Source: Reinekea sp. G2M2-21 (GTDB lineage: Bacteria > Pseudomonadota > Gammaproteobacteria > Pseudomonadales > Natronospirillaceae). Taken from it: a stretch of 64,000 bases of DNA. The position numbers and the translations under genes are program-made. This document shows positions 9,573-17,819 of this stretch, piece by piece. The number at the start of each line of letters is the position of its first letter. The stretch's first letter is position 1. The notes below the pieces were generated by a model. It had not been told where the DNA came from and did no database searches. It worked only from the letters and a program-made list of their open reading frames with translations. The stretch spans positions 124,001-188,000 of the forward strand of contig NZ_JADPQG010000002.1 of the NCBI RefSeq assembly GCF_015687175.1. Reading direction: 5' to 3'.

Positions 9573-9611
9573 ATTAGAATTCCCTAATTAATAACATTAG
9601 AATATACTAAT
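9573..9611. promoter_or_regulatory. twin ATTAG-N6-CTAAT inverted repeats in a divergent promoter
   Basis: ATTAG-N6-CTAAT occurs at 9573-9588 and again at 9596-9611, 23 bases apart start to start, so on nearly the same helix face. They sit immediately upstream of the CMD gene and between it and the divergent small gene at 9645. They look like paired operators for one dimeric regulator. The half-sites match those of the tetR palindrome in everted order. Confidence 0.55.
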
Positions 9612-9644
9612 AAACATATCCGAACAATGACACAGGTTAACGCT

Positions 9645-9869
9645 ATGATGATGTGGTTAGACAACTTAGATTGGCCCATGCTGATAATCGCAGGCCTTTT
9701 TCTGGCCATTGCGCCCATGCAGCCCGAACCCCATTTGGTGGAAAAATTGCGCATGCTCAGCGAAGGGACACTGGTAAAACCCATCGACATCTTCGACTTG
9801 CTCATGCACAGCGCCCCCCTATTGCTGATGGCGGTAAAGGCGTTCCGTCAATTTGTTTTAAAAGTTTAA
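9645..9869 (+). CDS. small membrane protein, ~74 aa
   Basis: The ATG at 9645 follows an AGG at 9633-9635 with sensible spacing; an earlier ATG at 9627 lacks a ribosome site. A hydrophobic helix (MLIIAGLFLAIAPM) is followed by PEPHLVEKLRMLSEGTLVKPIDIFDLLMH and a second hydrophobic patch (APLLLMAVKAF). The pattern looks like a small conserved inner-membrane protein. Similar ones are, from memory, labelled RND transporter in databases without functional basis. It is divergent from the CMD gene and shares its operator region. Confidence 0.6.
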   Translation: MMMWLDNLDWPMLIIAGLFLAIAPMQPEPHLVEKLRMLSEGTLVKPIDIFDLLMHSAPLLLMAVKAFRQFVLKV

Positions 9870-9929
9870 AACCGGGCTTCCGTGGGGGGCTCTTTCAAGT
9901 ACCAAACCAATCGGATGATTCGGTTTCGT

Positions 9930-10503
9930 TCTTAACAAAAGAATTTCTCAGAGTTTTTTGTTTCAAGGGGCGACCCCCTTGAACCCCCCTCTGTCGCCCG
10001 CTTTGGAGTTCTGCCGTGCCAGACACTTTCTTCGAACGGTCGCTTGAGCGTGCGTCCTTGCACGCGCGGCGCTTCCAAGGGCATCCATGCCCTTGAATCC
10101 GTTGCGATGTGTCTGCCATGTCAGCCAAAGCAGATGCGACGAAACAGTTATTTACGCCAGTCCCTGGTACATAGAATTTAGAGGTTGGTTTTATCTATCG
10201 AGAAAGTAGCTCTTGCCGCGGTTTTCTCCGCCTTTCAAACGACCACGCGAAGCAATTTGCGTCTCACAGGTTGTTCAAGCAGGGATGCTTGAACAAGTGA
10301 GCCGGCCAGGGAAGGCCGTCACGAACGACCTGTCGAAGACGAAATTGAGAAGTGTGATCAGTCGTTTGTGGCGGCGGCTGGGATTGTTAAGGGACGAGCT
10401 GTTGCGGCCCTTGACGGCGAAAGTTTCCCAGTGAAACCAAGTCACTGAATGATGCAAACGCTGAAGATAAAAACTAAATACGTTTAAGTAAGTACCATTC
10501 GGG
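9930..10503 (+). repeat. dispersed repeat family, copy A (full length)
   Basis: This copy has both blocks seen elsewhere. Block 1 (about 9960-10155) holds CCCGCTTTGGAGTTCTG, CGAACGGTCGCTTGAGCG and CAGCCAAAGCAGATGCGAC. Block 2 (about 10213-10440) holds CCTTTCAAACGACCACGCG, the palindrome TTCAAGCAGGGATGCTTGAA and CGTTTGTGGCGGCGGCTGGG. Several short perfect stems line the element: a GGGGCGACCCCC type, GCGTGC/GCACGC, AAGGGCAT/ATGCCCTT, and GGCC/GGCC near 10310. Short open frames inside are not believable genes. The gap 9870-10693 otherwise holds nothing recognisable. Confidence 0.85.
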
Positions 10504-10693
10504 GCGGAGCCCTTGAAAAGAAAAAACTCTGATAGATTAATTCTTCTAGATTAAAAACCGAATCATCAGATCGCTTAGATCCGCAACGACAATGCACACG
10601 CTGTGAACTTAGCTAAGGGTTTGCCCGACAGTGAAATTTACCGGCTAAATGGCATTTAAGAAACGGCCGTTCAGATCGATACGGTTGTGTCGA

Positions 10694-11611
10694 TCAGTCT
10701 GCCACTACAAACCGATTGCGCCCGTCATTTTTGGCCTGGTATAGCGCTTGGTCGGCGCGTTCCAACAACAGGTCGGCCATCACTTCACCACTGGGTGAGA
10801 TGGCGATGCCGATACTGGCAGTCACACGTGAACTGACCTGAGACTTTTCATGCGCAATAGCCAGTATTTCCAAGTTACGTTGTATCCGTTCGGCCACTTC
10901 CGCGGCGCCTTCACCGGACGTTTTAGGAAGAATCACCACAAATTCTTCGCCACCATAACGGGCTACAAAGTCAATTGGTCGCAATAGGCTGTTTGCCAGT
11001 ACTTCTGCAAACTGAACCAAGCAACTGTCACCCGCCACATGACCGTAATGGTCGTTGTAGGTTTTAAAGTAATCAAGATCAATCAATAGCAAAGCTAAGT
11101 CAGTATTTTCACGTCGCGCTTGCAACTCGTGACGGCGCAATGTGTCATCAAAAGCCCTGCGGTTTGGTATTTTAGTCAAGCCATCATGCGTGGCGTAATG
11201 CTGCAGCTGTTCATTGGCTCGATTCAAGGCCATTTTCATATCGGCGATGCGTCCCATCGCTTTTAAAATAGCTTCCAACACACGTGGATTGACTGGCTTG
11301 GCGACGTAGGCATCGCCACCGGCGTCCAGCCCTTCAACGATGTATTCAGTGCTGTTTGTAGCACTTAAGTAAATCACCGGAAACCAACCATCTTGTGCGA
11401 TAGCCCGCAAACGGCGACAGGTTTCGAAGCCATCAATGCCTTCCATGGTGACATCTAGTACGGCGATATCAATGTTGTTTTCAACAAACAACTCACAAGC
11501 CTGTTCGCCAGAGCCCGCGGGGACTGCCCTGTAACCCAAGGATTCAACTAGCGATGTGATCATCGACCGCATCGAGGCGCTGTCGTCAACAACTAGAATG
11601 GTTGCACTCAT
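10694..11611 (-). CDS. response regulator with GGDEF diguanylate cyclase (PleD/WspR-like)
   Basis: 305 residues. The REC domain (1-120) has the acidic pair Asp9-Asp10, phospho-acceptor Asp53 (VLDVTM), Thr/Ser at SATN and Lys105. A short helix joins it to a GGDEF domain (135-303) with catalytic GGEEF at 220-224 and a c-di-GMP inhibitory I-site RPID at 211-214, five residues before it. It should make c-di-GMP from GTP when phosphorylated. No kinase lies beside it. The gene follows the solute-binding protein gene at 11673 on the same strand with a gap of ~60 bases, so the periplasmic sensor-like protein and cyclase may be co-expressed. Confidence 0.95.
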   Translation of the reverse strand: MSATILVVDDSASMRSMITSLVESLGYRAVPAGSGEQACELFVENNIDIAVLDVTMEGIDGFETCRRLRAIAQDGWFPVIYLSATNSTEYIVEGLDAGGDAYVAKPVNPRVLEAILKAMGRIADMKMALNRANEQLQHYATHDGLTKIPNRRAFDDTLRRHELQARRENTDLALLLIDLDYFKTYNDHYGHVAGDSCLVQFAEVLANSLLRPIDFVARYGGEEFVVILPKTSGEGAAEVAERIQRNLEILAIAHEKSQVSSRVTASIGIAISPSGEVMADLLLERADQALYQAKNDGRNRFVVAD

Positions 11612-11672
11612 CTGTATTCTCAGTCGTCCTTCAATTCAACACCCGGTCCGGGCGAGAACCGTCATGGTTAAT

Positions 11673-12416
11673 TTATTCGTTGGTCAGGTACTGTTGTTGA
11701 ATGTGCGTCATGACGCCTTCATCTTGCATGTCCTGCAGCGCATCCTCAACAGCATTCCGCAACGCTTCCGGCAGCGCTCGGCTGTACAACATATTCTGTG
11801 GAATTGTCCGGTAGCGAGTCGGTAACACTTGCAAAGGCAGACCACGGGTACGCACGTAGTAGTTCAATCCCAAATCATGATAGAAGAAATATCGCAGACC
11901 TTTTTGATCGGAAATAAGTTTCACGACATTGTCGAGCGATACGTGATTATTGCTAACCTGTACGCCGGGTTGATGCATAAGCCAAGCCGACGAACTGGTG
12001 CCATAAAAACTGCCAATGACCAGCTGCTTTTCCGCGATCTCCGCAAAGGTTGTTGGGATAACCGTTTCCTCTTTATGTGCCAAGATCACGTTAGAGACGT
12101 GATAAACGGGGATCTTAGAATAGACATACAGGGTTTTTCGCTCATCGGTCATGCCTGCGCCGCAAAACGCATGCCCCTGGCCTGCTTCCAGCATCGCCAG
12201 AATTCGCTTAACCGGATAAAAAGCCTCATCAACGGTGGTAGTGATACCTTGCTCAGACAGGCGCTTCGATAACTCGGCATAAATCTGATCACACAAACCA
12301 CTTTGGTCAGGTAAGTATTTCGGTTCTGAGTTCTGTTTGACGAAAACTATGTCCGCTGCATGACTGACGGAGCCAAGCAGAAAGAACATCGCTAAACAGG
12401 CAATTAACACGCGCAT
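11673..12416 (-). CDS. periplasmic solute-binding protein (SBP family 3)
   Basis: 247 residues with signal peptide MRVLIACLAMFFLLGSVSHA. The mature protein has the two-lobe family-3 pattern: EAFYPVKRILAMLEAGQG, a GMTDERK turn, LVIGSFYGTSS and a C-terminal helix QDEGVMTHIQQQYL. No permease or ATPase is adjacent. It sits directly upstream of a REC-GGDEF gene and divergent from a PAS-GGDEF gene, so it may serve in signalling instead of uptake; that is inference from context. Confidence 0.85.
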   Translation of the reverse strand: MRVLIACLAMFFLLGSVSHAADIVFVKQNSEPKYLPDQSGLCDQIYAELSKRLSEQGITTTVDEAFYPVKRILAMLEAGQGHAFCGAGMTDERKTLYVYSKIPVYHVSNVILAHKEETVIPTTFAEIAEKQLVIGSFYGTSSSAWLMHQPGVQVSNNHVSLDNVVKLISDQKGLRYFFYHDLGLNYYVRTRGLPLQVLPTRYRTIPQNMLYSRALPEALRNAVEDALQDMQDEGVMTHIQQQYLTNE

Positions 12417-12549
12417 AACGACAACTTTTCCGATAACTCACCTCAATATAGCAAGGAAAACTGCGATGGGAGGAAAATCTGCCGTGTTTGCCTTTATCCC
12501 TTTCAAGAACCTAGGTATGCTGAAGCATCGTTGGACAAGATAAATAACA

Positions 12550-13527
12550 ATGGCAACGAAACAACCGAATGTGAATTCAACGAAGACGAACAGTGTGCGA
12601 ACTGACAATACGGACGCCGCGCAACTGCATTTTTTGCAGACGGTTTTTAACGCCTCTCCGGACATGATTTTCATCCTTGGTCATCAGTCCATAGTGCTTG
12701 ATGTCAACGACGCCGCCCTTAAGCAGTTTGGTTACAGCAAGACTGACTTATACAAACAATCGCTCAGCCACTTCATGGGTAAGAAAACCAGCAGCGAGTC
12801 ATTACCCGGATATTACCGGACAGATACCAGCAGCCAAGCCAGCACCCCCATGTTCCAATGGTTTGCCCGCCGCAGAGACGGGTCGGAATTTCCGGTCGAA
12901 GTGTGCATGAAACAGTTGCCGAAAGGTTTAAAGCTGGGGCCACAAACGGCACAGGTGTTGTTGACGATCCGCGACATCAGTCACCGCTGCGATCACGAAG
13001 AAAAACTGATGCGGCTAGCGCATTTCGACCCGGTTACCGGCCTGATTAATCGTTCGCTGTTAGAGGATCGGGCCAATCTCGCCCTCAGCCGGTGTCAAAG
13101 ACGAAAAAAGAAAATGGCCTTTTTGTTTCTCGACCTGGATCGGTTCAAGCAAGTTAACGATGAACTGGGTCACCGTATTGGTGACCGTCTATTGAAAGCC
13201 GTTAGCATGCGCATTCAATCGATTCTTCGCCAATGCGATACGTTTGGCCGGCTGGGGGGCGATGAGTTTCTGATTCTGGCCGAAGATATTCAGTTTGCCG
13301 ACGATGCCATGCACATCGGCAAGAAGGTCATACACAGCATTTCTGAACCGTTCGGCATCGACGGTCATGTGATCCAGGTATCCACCAGTGTCGGCATCAG
13401 TCTCTACCCCGAACACGGCCGCACGTTGACTAATTTGATCCACCATGCCGACAAAGCGATGTACCGCGCCAAGCAGTTGGGTCGCAATCAACTCGCGGTA
13501 TATAACCCAAAACTGAAGGTTGACTGA
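12550..13527 (+). CDS. PAS domain diguanylate cyclase
   Basis: 325 residues. A PAS domain (about 25-140) starts LQTVFNASPDMIFILG and ends with VLLTIRDISHRCDHEEKL. The GGDEF domain (about 155-320) has DPVTGLINR, DLDRFKQVND and an intact GGDEF with I-site RQCD five residues before it. It should synthesise c-di-GMP under PAS control with product inhibition. No membrane segment is present. It is divergent from the solute-binding protein and convergent with the DUF817 gene, ending 6 bases from it. Confidence 0.93.
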   Translation: MATKQPNVNSTKTNSVRTDNTDAAQLHFLQTVFNASPDMIFILGHQSIVLDVNDAALKQFGYSKTDLYKQSLSHFMGKKTSSESLPGYYRTDTSSQASTPMFQWFARRRDGSEFPVEVCMKQLPKGLKLGPQTAQVLLTIRDISHRCDHEEKLMRLAHFDPVTGLINRSLLEDRANLALSRCQRRKKKMAFLFLDLDRFKQVNDELGHRIGDRLLKAVSMRIQSILRQCDTFGRLGGDEFLILAEDIQFADDAMHIGKKVIHSISEPFGIDGHVIQVSTSVGISLYPEHGRTLTNLIHHADKAMYRAKQLGRNQLAVYNPKLKVD

Positions 13528-13533
13528 GCCCGC

Positions 13534-14385
13534 CTAGGGGGCCACATGCACGAGCGCCTTTATGTGCTTAAGATGCGTCACAATGGTAAAGGTCATGATC
13601 ACCAGCATCGACCAGGAACTCCACTTCGACAAATGCACCACGCTCCAGGCACCGAGTTGATCCGGGTACTGCCAGATTCCCATCAGCGTGCTGATGTTTT
13701 CCGCCAGCCAGATAAAAAAACCAATCAACACAAACGCCAGCAACAAAGGCATGCGTCGCTCCGCCTGTATGGGCACAAACGTCACGTAACTGCGCGCGTA
13801 CAAGCCCAAAACAAAAGCGGTTAAATACCAACGGTAATCGCCAATGAAATGGTGCGTAAAAAAGTTCAGATAAATCAGCAGCGCGATGAGTGTCGCCATC
13901 CAATACAGTGGATGATGATGAATACGCAACTGAAACAATCGCCAGGCCTGAATGATGTAGCTGCCCACCGCGGCATACATAAAGCCGGAAAATAACGGTA
14001 CACCCAACACTTTGGTAACACCCTCACCCGGGTAACTCCAACTGCCAATTGTCGGATGGGTTTTAAACACTTCCAGAACAAACCCCACCAGGTGAAACAA
14101 TGAAATGGCCTTGAGTTCATCGACCGTCTCCAGTTTCAACCACACCATGGCAGCCTGCAAAGCGATGGCAATCACCAGCAATACATCGTACTTGGCGATA
14201 CCGGCGATACCCGCATTTGGCGTTAAAAACACCGAGACAAAAAACAGCCCAGCGAACAAACACGCGCGCGCCTGTTTGAAACCAAAAAACAAAAACTCAA
14301 GTACAAACCGGCGCCAGCCCCGCATATGTTCGGTGCGGTGCGACGCCATTAACCATTGATCAAGGTGATTGGTCGTTGCGGTCAC
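13534..14385 (-). CDS. DUF817 family integral membrane protein
   Basis: 283 residues with about eight hydrophobic segments. The N-terminal EHMRGWRRFVLEFLFFGFKQ is typical of DUF817, as are ELKAISLFHLVGFVLEVFKT and SWSYPGEGVTK. The function of the family is unknown. The start overlaps the pagL stop by one base, making it the last gene of a tightly packed MFS-pagL-DUF817 operon, which hints at envelope-related work. Confidence 0.9.
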   Translation of the reverse strand: MTATTNHLDQWLMASHRTEHMRGWRRFVLEFLFFGFKQARACLFAGLFFVSVFLTPNAGIAGIAKYDVLLVIAIALQAAMVWLKLETVDELKAISLFHLVGFVLEVFKTHPTIGSWSYPGEGVTKVLGVPLFSGFMYAAVGSYIIQAWRLFQLRIHHHPLYWMATLIALLIYLNFFTHHFIGDYRWYLTAFVLGLYARSYVTFVPIQAERRMPLLLAFVLIGFFIWLAENISTLMGIWQYPDQLGAWSVVHLSKWSSWSMLVIMTFTIVTHLKHIKALVHVAP

Positions 14386-14873
14386 TAAAAGGGCAGCTCG
14401 TAGGTGACGGTAATCAGTTCAGTACCAGGGTTGACATCGGTAATGCTGGCGTTCGACAGATGCGAGAAATGCACGCCAATGCGCGTGTCATCGGCAAACT
14501 GCCAGAGTAGTCCGGCACTGGTACGCAATTCAAAAATGTGCCCCAGATTGGTGTCTTCCCCACCGCCGTGCAAATACAAACCAGGACCAAAACTGAAGGT
14601 TAAGGCGAGCCCGGTGGCGGAGTCGGTAAACTTCGACGTGCGACTGAAACCGGTGTACAGATAATGGGAGGCATCCCGGGTGCGCATTAAACCCACAAAG
14701 GGTTTGAAATCGTAACGGGTTTTGCCTTGGGCAAATTGAAACTCCACACCGTACTGGGAATCCTGATTCACTTTAAAAGTATCAACGGTGCCGATGAACA
14801 CTTTGCCGAATGCCGTGTCGTCGGCATAGGCGATATTCATCAACAATAAACACATTAGAATTGCTTTTTTCAC
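14385..14873 (-). CDS. pagL: acyloxyacyl hydrolase, PagL-type lipid A 3-O-deacylase
   Basis: 162 residues: signal peptide MKKAILMCLLLMNIAYA, then an eight-strand outer-membrane barrel ending in TYELPF. The PagL active-site region is visible as HFSHLSNASI followed by NPG, which contains the His-Ser pair conserved in the family. It removes the 3-linked acyl chain of lipid A in the outer membrane. The gene overlaps the upstream MFS gene by four bases and the downstream DUF817 gene by one. Coupling of pagL to an MFS protein and DUF817 is unusual. Confidence 0.88.
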   Translation of the reverse strand: MKKAILMCLLLMNIAYADDTAFGKVFIGTVDTFKVNQDSQYGVEFQFAQGKTRYDFKPFVGLMRTRDASHYLYTGFSRTSKFTDSATGLALTFSFGPGLYLHGGGEDTNLGHIFELRTSAGLLWQFADDTRIGVHFSHLSNASITDVNPGTELITVTYELPF

Positions 14874-16063
14874 TTTGACTCCTGTTGATGTTTAAAGAGG
14901 CGGCCGCTGTGTGCATACGCCAGCAGAGATATCACGCAAACACCACCGGCAATGTACCACAAAGTGCTGCCGGTATTGGCGGCAATCAAAAACCCGCCGA
15001 ACAAAGGACCTAACCCATAGCCAAGCGCGTAAAGATTGCTGGCCCCAAAATAGGTGCCCTTAAGATGATCGGGTGCGATTTGGTCGGTTTTTAAATTCAG
15101 CGTCGGGAACAATACGGCTTCGCCAATACTGAGGATAATGGTACCAATCACCCAACCAATCAGCCAGTCAACCGGGGTCAGGGCGTACACCAAGAACCCC
15201 AGCAAAAAACCAACCACACCGAAGCGGATACGGGCGTCGTAACTCCAGTTTTTCATCATCGCCAGTAACGGAAACTGCGCGAGCACCACCGTGGCCGAAT
15301 TGCCAGCTACCACGAAACTGAAAATAAACGCGGCGCGTTCGAAATCCAGATAATGTGATAAATACTGAACGATGGAACTGTCCTGCTGAGCGTAAGTGTA
15401 TGCGATCAGAATGCTACCAATCATCAGCCAGCGGAATACCTTATCCGCACGCAGTACACGCATCACCTCACGCCAGTGCGTTTGTTCGGTATTCACATGT
15501 TTGTTCGGCACACGCCACAACGCCACAAACAACGCGCAGGTATAAAGCGCAATAACCGCCGCCGTAACCCAGAAAGTAGACTGTCGCGCCGTAATCCCCA
15601 GATACAGTGCAATGAACGGCCCGGTGGTTGCGCCCACATTGACCATAAAGTAATTCATGTGAAAGGCCATTTCGCGCATGGCTTTGTCGGTGGTCAGATC
15701 GGTCAGTATGGCTCGGGTCGGTGGATCGACGACATGACGGGTCGCCACCACCAAAACCGCGCCAATTATGATAAACAGCGCGCTGTCAGCAGACGCCATA
15801 ATGGCAAAGGCGACCGCAATGGTGATATTGGCGCCAAGAATAATCGCCTTACGGCCAAAGCGATCGGACAGGTTACCCGAGATCAAGGACGCACCGGCGC
15901 CGATGAACGCCGCCATAGACAACACACCACCGATTTGCGCGGCACTCATGCCAAAGTCCCTTTTCAGAACAATGGCCAGAAACGGCCAGGTCATAAAATA
16001 GCTCAGGCCAAACATCAGGGTACCGGCCATGATGACCCAGACCGGTAACGGAAACTTGCGCAT
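14870..16063 (-). CDS. MFS transporter (multidrug-efflux type)
   Basis: About 397 residues from the ATG at 16063, preceded by an AAGGA ribosome site; an upstream in-frame start at 16138 would add a charged tail. Twelve hydrophobic segments are visible. The loop 2-3 signature is present as GNLSDRFGRKAIILG. The DPPTRAILTDLTTDK segment resembles MdtH/YdeE-like drug exporters. Substrate unknown. It is the first gene of the MFS-pagL-DUF817 operon. Its upstream region ends near a small inverted-repeat element at 16201. Confidence 0.9.
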   Translation of the reverse strand: MRKFPLPVWVIMAGTLMFGLSYFMTWPFLAIVLKRDFGMSAAQIGGVLSMAAFIGAGASLISGNLSDRFGRKAIILGANITIAVAFAIMASADSALFIIIGAVLVVATRHVVDPPTRAILTDLTTDKAMREMAFHMNYFMVNVGATTGPFIALYLGITARQSTFWVTAAVIALYTCALFVALWRVPNKHVNTEQTHWREVMRVLRADKVFRWLMIGSILIAYTYAQQDSSIVQYLSHYLDFERAAFIFSFVVAGNSATVVLAQFPLLAMMKNWSYDARIRFGVVGFLLGFLVYALTPVDWLIGWVIGTIILSIGEAVLFPTLNLKTDQIAPDHLKGTYFGASNLYALGYGLGPLFGGFLIAANTGSTLWYIAGGVCVISLLAYAHSGRLFKHQQESK

Positions 16064-16200
16064 GCGTATCCTTAGTTCAATAGCTCGTTCCAGGCGCGCA
16101 CCGTCGCGGCGGAAGGAGGGAATAAAAGAGGCGGGCATAGTACGCCGCTGCGGTCAGATTGACAATTTTGCCAGCGGTGGTTATTGCAACCTGTTGTTCA

Positions 16201-16378
16201 CTAGTGTCCTGAGTCAGAAGTGCGTATGAATTCAGCGTGCCATTCAAGTTCTATAGCTAGGCGTGTCTCGCAGTTAATGGTTGTTCCATTGAAAAGAAAC
16301 AGAACAACGCTAGAGAGCTTGGATGTCGCGCCCGAAGGGAGCTCTGAAACTATACGAACTTCCGACTCAGAACACTAG
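16201..16378. mobile_element. 178-bp MITE-like element with ~27-bp terminal inverted repeats
   Basis: The left end starts CTAGTGTCCTGAGTCAGAAG. The reverse complement of the right end starts CTAGTGTTCTGAGTCGGAAG. They match at about 24 of the first 27 positions. The ends carry TA inside CTAG, as expected of a TA-targeting (IS630/Tc1-type) non-autonomous element. It has no coding capacity. It lies just before the AraC-type gene and may have moved or supplied its promoter. A truncated second copy follows that gene. Confidence 0.75.
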
Positions 16379-16462
16379 CCAGTGGTTGAAACCACCGGCG
16401 CAGTACAGGACAATGCCTGCCTTGTTAAAAGTCCGCCTAATACCACGCCAAGGAAAGGTTCA

Positions 16463-17614
16463 GTGATCAGTACGTTAATGTATGCCGGTTCTATTCAAGG
16501 GTTGTTCGTGACCGTGGTTCTGCTTATGCAGCGCCATCGCGATGTCCGGTTTGCACGGTTACCGTTAGCGGCCTTAACGGGTTTGCTGTCTTATGACCTG
16601 TTCATGGAAGCGCTGTATTTCAGCCGGGACATTCTGGCCGTACCGCATGCGACGGCGACGGAATTCCCCATCAACTTACTCTATGGCCCCGCGTTGTGGT
16701 GGTACTGCTACACCGCCACTCGTCAGCAGCCTCCTCGCCTCTGGCACAGCTGGCAGCTGTTACCTGCGCTGCTAACAGTGGTACTGCTTTTGCCGTTCTA
16801 CCGCCTAACCGCCACCGAGAAGTCCGCCCATTTGCAAGCGCTGTTCGCGCAACCTGCTGCCGATGCCGACTCAATGTTTTTGTGGGCTCTGCTTATTCTT
16901 TCTGGCCTGGTGTACAGCGTGATCTGCTGGCGTATGGTGCGCCGGTACCAACAACAATTGCCGGATCAGATTTCGTATCAACAAACCCGAAAAGTCGGTT
17001 GGTTGGTATCGCTCACCGCCACCTTTGCGGTCATCTGGGTGTCTGGTCTGATGCAATGGTCACTCCTGTTGTTGGCACAGTCGCCTTCGGAGTTCGCGTT
17101 TACCCTGCCTAATCTGGCGTATGCGTTGGCACTGTATGCTATGGGGTATCTTGCGATTAAAAACCCCGCCGCAATGTTCGGCGATGTAGATGTCCACGTT
17201 GACCGCACCGAGACAGCGCCAACAGAGCGAGAATCCGAAAAACCGACATTCCAGCTGTCTCCAGAACGCCGCACGTCCATCGCCCAGCGTATGGACAGTG
17301 CCATGAACGATAAACAGTTGTTTTTAAACCCCGCGTTAAAGCTGCGCGACCTGGCAGATTTCATTAGGGCACCCGAACATCACCTTTCCATGGTGATTAA
17401 AGATGTGTTTCAGGAAAATTTTTTCAGCTACGTGAATGGCTACCGCATCCAACACGCCAAACAATTGTTGGCGGACTCGACTCAACAGCATCTCAACATG
17501 CTGGATATTGCCCTCAGCTGTGGCTACAACGCGAAGTCGACTTTCTATACCCAATTCAAAGCACGCGAGGGCATCACGCCCCTGCAATACCGGCAAAACC
17601 AAATCTCCGGTTGA
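16463..17614 (+). CDS. AraC-family regulator with N-terminal membrane domain
   Basis: About 383 residues from a GTG at 16463, which has AAGGA 8 bases upstream; the frame is open from 16382, right after the MITE. The first ~230 residues hold seven hydrophobic segments (MYAGSIQGLFVTVVLLM onward). A polar linker and a C-terminal AraC-type double HTH (about 285-383) follow, with LKLRDLADFI, MLDIALSCGYNAKSTFY and ITPLQYR. Membrane-embedded AraC regulators of this kind usually sense an unknown small signal. The neighbour downstream is a DUF418 acyltransferase-like gene, a plausible but unproven target. Confidence 0.9.
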   Translation: MISTLMYAGSIQGLFVTVVLLMQRHRDVRFARLPLAALTGLLSYDLFMEALYFSRDILAVPHATATEFPINLLYGPALWWYCYTATRQQPPRLWHSWQLLPALLTVVLLLPFYRLTATEKSAHLQALFAQPAADADSMFLWALLILSGLVYSVICWRMVRRYQQQLPDQISYQQTRKVGWLVSLTATFAVIWVSGLMQWSLLLLAQSPSEFAFTLPNLAYALALYAMGYLAIKNPAAMFGDVDVHVDRTETAPTERESEKPTFQLSPERRTSIAQRMDSAMNDKQLFLNPALKLRDLADFIRAPEHHLSMVIKDVFQENFFSYVNGYRIQHAKQLLADSTQQHLNMLDIALSCGYNAKSTFYTQFKAREGITPLQYRQNQISG

Positions 17615-17633
17615 GCGATTCAACCGCAAACGA

Positions 17634-17740
17634 GTGTCCTGAATCAGAAGTTCGCATGAATTCAGCGTGCCATTCAAGTTCTATAGCTAGGCGTGTCTCG
17701 AAGTTAATGGTTGTTCCATTGGCAAGAGACAGAAGTACGG
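17634..17740. mobile_element. truncated second copy of the 16201 MITE
   Basis: About 100 bases from GTGTCCTGAATCAGAAGTTC onward match the left half of the 16201 element with few differences, including a GCCATTCAAGTTCTATAGCT core. Similarity fades after about 17740, so the right end is missing. The two copies are in direct orientation and bracket the AraC-type gene. Confidence 0.75.
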
Positions 17741-17819
17741 ATTCGCCAAACCGGACCCTAAACCCCGCGCAAACCCTTATGTTTGGTCTTCTCGTTTCAA
17801 TCTAGGAGATAACAAGGAC

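Noticed and set aside
10213-10434. Frames inside repeat copies (also 48257-48607, 49006-49248, 57338-57601, 63197-63388)
   Set aside because: They recur only because the repeat recurs; frames are broken differently in each copy and substitutions do not look coding.
9930-10503. Repeat copies as integron attC sites
   Set aside because: Too long, not between same-strand cassettes, and lacking TAAC...GTTA ends.
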